From the NCBI GenBank assembly GCA_945901665.1, contig CAMDLJ010000080.1, positions 1 to 9,326 of the forward strand: a DNA stretch of 9,326 bases. Direction: 5' to 3'. This document shows, one piece after another, positions 6,898-9,326 of the stretch. How positions within the stretch are numbered: the stretch's first letter is position 1; each line of letters starts with the position of its first letter. This DNA comes from Bordetella parapertussis (lineage in GTDB: Bacteria; Pseudomonadota; Gammaproteobacteria; Burkholderiales; Burkholderiaceae). Below the pieces are notes generated by a model. The model did not search any database, was not told where the DNA came from, and worked only from the letters and a program-made list of their open reading frames with translations. The translations under genes and the position numbers were made by a program.

Positions 6898-7437
6898 ATG
6901 ACCCCTGTGAGCGTGACCCGTTGGTCCATTTTGATGGCCTTGCTCGCCCCCGCGTGGCTTTGCGCACAGGCACCAACCCCCGACACGCAGCCTGCTGCGG
7001 TTAGCTCGGCACAGACCGCTCCCAGCATTGAACAGCGCCCCACCAGTGACACCACGCCTGCGCCGCCCAAGGGCGACGCAGTTTTCCGTTTCGAGCGCGA
7101 AAAAGACAAGTGGATTTTGATTGACGTCAACGTGCGCGTTTTTTTGGACGGCAAACAAGTTTGCGCTTTGGCCAACGGGGGAAACTGCGAAGTCCAGGCC
7201 AAGCCCGGCGCCAGGCGCATCAAAATTGATCAACGCTACACCATTGGTGAGTTTTCGCGCGTTTTTAATGCGGAGGCCGTAAAGCGATACACCCTGGGCG
7301 TCACCACAAAAGAATCCAAAGCGTGGATTGAAGCTTTCGCGCCCATTGTGGGCGGAGCCGCTTATTATTTCGGCAACCGCAGCGGTGAGGATTCGGACAA
7401 CTCCGATTGGACCGCCAAGCTCATTGCCCAGGAATAA
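6898..7437 (+). CDS. Small exported protein of unknown function
   Basis: I do not recognise a named gene. The 179-residue protein starts with a signal peptide (hydrophobic 10-24, likely cleavage after CAQA at 25); Cys22 is not in a good lipobox. A Pro/Thr/Ala-rich, probably disordered stretch (26-59) leads to a compact domain of about 60-135 with alternating short beta strands. Its pattern VRVFLDGKQV ... PGARRIKI resembles DUF2846/PEGA-like domains, where a hydrophobic strand, DGK and PGxHxI recur. Cys89 and Cys97 could form a disulfide in the periplasm. A more hydrophobic Gly/Tyr patch lies at 147-158 near the acidic C-terminus. The start has AAGGA 6 nt upstream. The gene is divergent from the importer operon and converges on the ZIP gene with only 16 bp between stops and no terminator hairpin. 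Confidence 0.8.
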   Translation: MTPVSVTRWSILMALLAPAWLCAQAPTPDTQPAAVSSAQTAPSIEQRPTSDTTPAPPKGDAVFRFEREKDKWILIDVNVRVFLDGKQVCALANGGNCEVQAKPGARRIKIDQRYTIGEFSRVFNAEAVKRYTLGVTTKESKAWIEAFAPIVGGAAYYFGNRSGEDSDNSDWTAKLIAQE

Positions 7438-7453
7438 GGCGCTGGCGCATCAA

Positions 7454-8332
7454 TCAGTGCACGTGCCCTAACTGGGTGACCCCAGTGACCAAGGCAATCC
7501 CTGCAAACAGCCAGCCAATTTGCGCCACGGTGGCGTTGGCGCTCAAGCGCTTTTGAAGCTGCGGGATCAAATCGGCCAAGGCCACATATATATAGCTGCT
7601 GCTGGCCATGGTGAGCCAAAAAGGCAACCATTCTTCATGGCCGGCGATCAGGCTGTGGCCGACCAAGCCGCCCAGCACCGTGACGCCACCGGCCATGCAC
7701 AGCTTGATGAGGGCGCTGCGGGGATGACCCATGCCCTGTTGCAGCACCACCAGGTCCCCCATGTGGTGCGGCACCTCATGGGCCAGCACCGCCACAGTCG
7801 CGGCCACGCCCAGTTGCACATCGGCCAAAAAGGCCGCGGCCACCAACAAGCCGTCGCCAAAAGCATGGATGCTGTCGCCCATCAGCACCGACCAAGACCC
7901 GGCCATGCCCGAAGGGGGGGCATCCTGGGGCTTGTGGCCCGGATGGTCTGCGCCCGCATCCCCTGGAGCAGGGGCGTGGTGGTGGGCCTGCTGGGGGTCT
8001 TGTGCGGCATGGGCGTGTCCATGACCATGCGCATGTCCGTGGGCGTGACCATGTTCATGGCCGTGGTGCCACAGCTCGGCCTTGTCGAGTAAAAAGAAAA
8101 ACACCAAACCCACCAACAAGGTGATGAACAACTGGTGGGGAGACGCCCCCGATTCAAAGGCCTCGGGCAGCAAATGCATGAAAGCCGTGGCCAGCAGGGC
8201 ACCGGCCGCCAAGCTCAGCAAATGCTGGGTATAGGCCGACAGCAAGGCTCGGGCGCACAAGGCGGCCACCAACACACTGCCCACGCCTGCAGTCAAGGTG
8301 CCCAACACAATATATAAGAGGTTCACCCACAT
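7454..8332 (-). CDS. ZIP-family divalent metal transporter with histidine-rich loop
   Basis: Inner-membrane carrier of zinc or a similar divalent metal. The 292-residue protein has ZIP topology: hydrophobic segments at about 7-28, 36-57 and 67-82, a long cytoplasmic loop, then segments from about 148 to the end. Metal-site motifs are HAFGDG (156-161) and HEVPHHMGD (185-193), matching ZIP segments 4 and 5. The loop at 89-119 holds 14 histidines, mostly as HG/HA dipeptides, as in many ZIP proteins. The ATG at 8332 has AGGA only 1 nt upstream. A GTG two codons later has the same AGGA at 7 nt and may be the true start. The gene follows the hydrolase gene on the same strand after 70 bp of hairpin-rich DNA, and its stop faces the exported-protein gene. 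The metal and its regulator are not visible. Confidence 0.93.
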   Translation of the reverse strand: MWVNLLYIVLGTLTAGVGSVLVAALCARALLSAYTQHLLSLAAGALLATAFMHLLPEAFESGASPHQLFITLLVGLVFFFLLDKAELWHHGHEHGHAHGHAHGHGHAHAAQDPQQAHHHAPAPGDAGADHPGHKPQDAPPSGMAGSWSVLMGDSIHAFGDGLLVAAAFLADVQLGVAATVAVLAHEVPHHMGDLVVLQQGMGHPRSALIKLCMAGGVTVLGGLVGHSLIAGHEEWLPFWLTMASSSYIYVALADLIPQLQKRLSANATVAQIGWLFAGIALVTGVTQLGHVH

Positions 8333-8337
8333 GTCCT

Positions 8338-8364
8338 GGTGGAGGCCACCGCCGCTGGGGCGGC
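8338..8364 (-). other. Two adjacent hairpins upstream of the ZIP start
   Basis: GGTGG-AGG-CCACC (8338-8350) and GCCGC-TGGG-GCGGC (8351-8364) are back-to-back 5-bp stems in the hydrolase-ZIP spacer. The first ends three bases from the AGGA of the ZIP start and could limit ribosome access. Short GC stems are common by chance here, so the role is uncertain. Confidence 0.3.
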
Positions 8365-8372
8365 TTCAATGA

Positions 8373-8391
8373 AGGGGGCAACAAGCCCCCT
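8373..8391 (-). terminator. Hairpin after the hydrolase gene, weak terminator
   Basis: AGGGGGC and GCCCCCT form a 7-bp GC-rich stem around a 5-nt loop, 11 bp after the hydrolase stop on the minus strand. Only TTCATTG follows, without a real T-run, so it may attenuate rather than end transcription into the ZIP gene. Confidence 0.45.
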
Positions 8392-8402
8392 GGCACGCAG
8401 CA

Positions 8403-9299
8403 TCAAGCCACGCCGTGTTGTTTGAGCCAAGCCAGCAGACGCTGCCAGCCGTCTTGCGCGGCCGGGGCGCGGTAGCTGGGCCGGTAATCGGCATGGAAGG
8501 CGTGGGGCATCTCAGGGTAAACCATGAACTGCGAGTTTTTGGCGCCAGCGGGTGCGGTTTGCAAGGCAGCCTTCATTTGATCCACCGTGCTGACCGGAAT
8601 GCCGGTGTCAGCCGCGCCGTACAAGCCCAGCACTGGCGCTTGCATGCTGCCCACCAGTTCCACAGGGTGCTTGGGTGTGGTGGCGGTGGACTGGCCCACC
8701 AAGCGGCCATACCAGGCCACACCGGCTTTGAGCTTGGGGTTGTGCGCGTTGTACAACCACACAATGCGGCCGCCCCAACAGAAACCAGTGATGGCCAGTT
8801 TGTCCACGTTGCCGCCTTGCCCAGCGGCCCAGCGCACGCAGGCGTCCAGATCGCCCATCACCTGGGCATCGGGCACTTTAGAGATCAGCTCGCTTTGCAA
8901 TTTGGCAATTTCACCAAAGCTGGTGGGGTCGCCTTGGCGGACGAACAACTCGGGGGCAATCGCCATATAACCCTCACGCGCCAAACGGCGGGTGACATCG
9001 GCAATGTATTCGTGCACACCAAAAATTTCAGAAATCACCAAAACCACGGGCAAACCGGTTTTGCCAGCGGGGGCGCTGCGGTAGGCGGGCATTTTGAAAC
9101 CGTTGACATCGATGGTCACTTCACCGGCGACCAAACCATCGGTTGGGGTTTTGATGGCGGTTTGGGCCATCAAGGGCATGGCCGCAGCGGCATAGCCCAC
9201 GCCCAGCGCGGTTTGCAAAGCCAAGCGCCGGTTGGGCAGCGGCGCATCGGCGCGGGTGTTCATCAGCGATTGGGTGTCGAGCAACAGGTCAGGGGTCAT
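8403..9299 (-). CDS. Exported dienelactone hydrolase family protein
   Basis: Alpha/beta-hydrolase of the dienelactone hydrolase family, 298 residues including an N-terminal export signal. Family catalytic residues are present: Glu91 in SEIFG, nucleophile Cys174 in GFCWGG, Asp231 in GAADTGIP and His266 in MPHAFHADY. The N-terminus has twin arginines (PNRRLAL, 22-28) before a hydrophobic Ala-rich stretch ending in MAQT, so Tat or Sec export to the periplasm is likely. Classic dienelactone hydrolases are cytoplasmic, about 235 residues, and act on chloroaromatic breakdown products. No other such genes are visible here, so the substrate is unknown. The start at 9299 has AAGG 7 nt upstream, with in-frame TGA-TAA just before it. 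A second ATG at 9263 lacks a Shine-Dalgarno sequence but would place the arginines closer to the N-terminus. Confidence 0.92.
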   Translation of the reverse strand: MTPDLLLDTQSLMNTRADAPLPNRRLALQTALGVGYAAAAMPLMAQTAIKTPTDGLVAGEVTIDVNGFKMPAYRSAPAGKTGLPVVLVISEIFGVHEYIADVTRRLAREGYMAIAPELFVRQGDPTSFGEIAKLQSELISKVPDAQVMGDLDACVRWAAGQGGNVDKLAITGFCWGGRIVWLYNAHNPKLKAGVAWYGRLVGQSTATTPKHPVELVGSMQAPVLGLYGAADTGIPVSTVDQMKAALQTAPAGAKNSQFMVYPEMPHAFHADYRPSYRAPAAQDGWQRLLAWLKQHGVA

Positions 9300-9326
9300 G
9301 GGGCTGCCTTATCAGGTGAGGAGGTT

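Noticed and set aside
7438..7453. Bidirectional terminator between the convergent genes
   Set aside because: Only 16 bp separate the stops, and I see neither a stable inverted repeat nor T-runs.
9319..9326. AGGAGGTT at the right edge as a Shine-Dalgarno sequence for a divergent plus-strand gene
   Set aside because: No start codon is inside the window, and the gap to the hydrolase start would be too short for two promoters; it may be chance or part of an upstream gene.

Overview
The window is a compact, GC-rich stretch of chromosome from a proteobacterium. Protein style, gene density and long antisense shadow ORFs suggest a betaproteobacterium of the order Burkholderiales, perhaps Comamonadaceae. 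That placement is an impression from the proteins, not a database result. I see no rRNA, tRNA, CRISPR array, insertion sequence or phage gene.

Positions 1-6564 are one minus-strand transcription unit, read right to left. It encodes a periplasmic solute-binding protein (4894-6564), two inner-membrane permeases (3833-4786 and 2923-3816), an OppF/DppF-type ATPase (2082-2915), an OppD/DppD-type ATPase (865-1863) and an amidase-signature hydrolase that runs off the left edge (1-842). The parts make a full peptide/nickel/opine-class (family 5) ABC importer with a cytoplasmic amidase as last gene. The F-type ATPase carries an in-frame TAA at 2084-2082. The 73 codons after it still encode an intact C-terminal cysteine domain that runs into the start of the next gene.

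The 333-bp non-coding region 6565-6897 separates this unit from a divergent plus-strand gene. On the minus strand it holds a good match to a sigma-54 promoter (GG-N10-GC, 6683-6668). About 100 bp upstream is a near-perfect NtrC palindrome (6775-6791), with CACC half-sites on the same helical face between them. This points to an importer and amidase induced by nitrogen limitation to scavenge an organic nitrogen compound. The substrate cannot be read from the sequence.

The right part is less connected. It holds a small secreted protein of unknown function on the plus strand (6898-7437). A ZIP-family metal transporter with a histidine-rich loop converges on it (7454-8332). Upstream of that lies an exported dienelactone-hydrolase-family enzyme on the same strand (8403-9299), with a short hairpin-rich spacer between the two.

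Most genes are ordinary. The items worth a second look are the nonsense codon inside the OppF-type ATPase and the NtrC/sigma-54 control region. I found no convincing undescribed multi-gene system.
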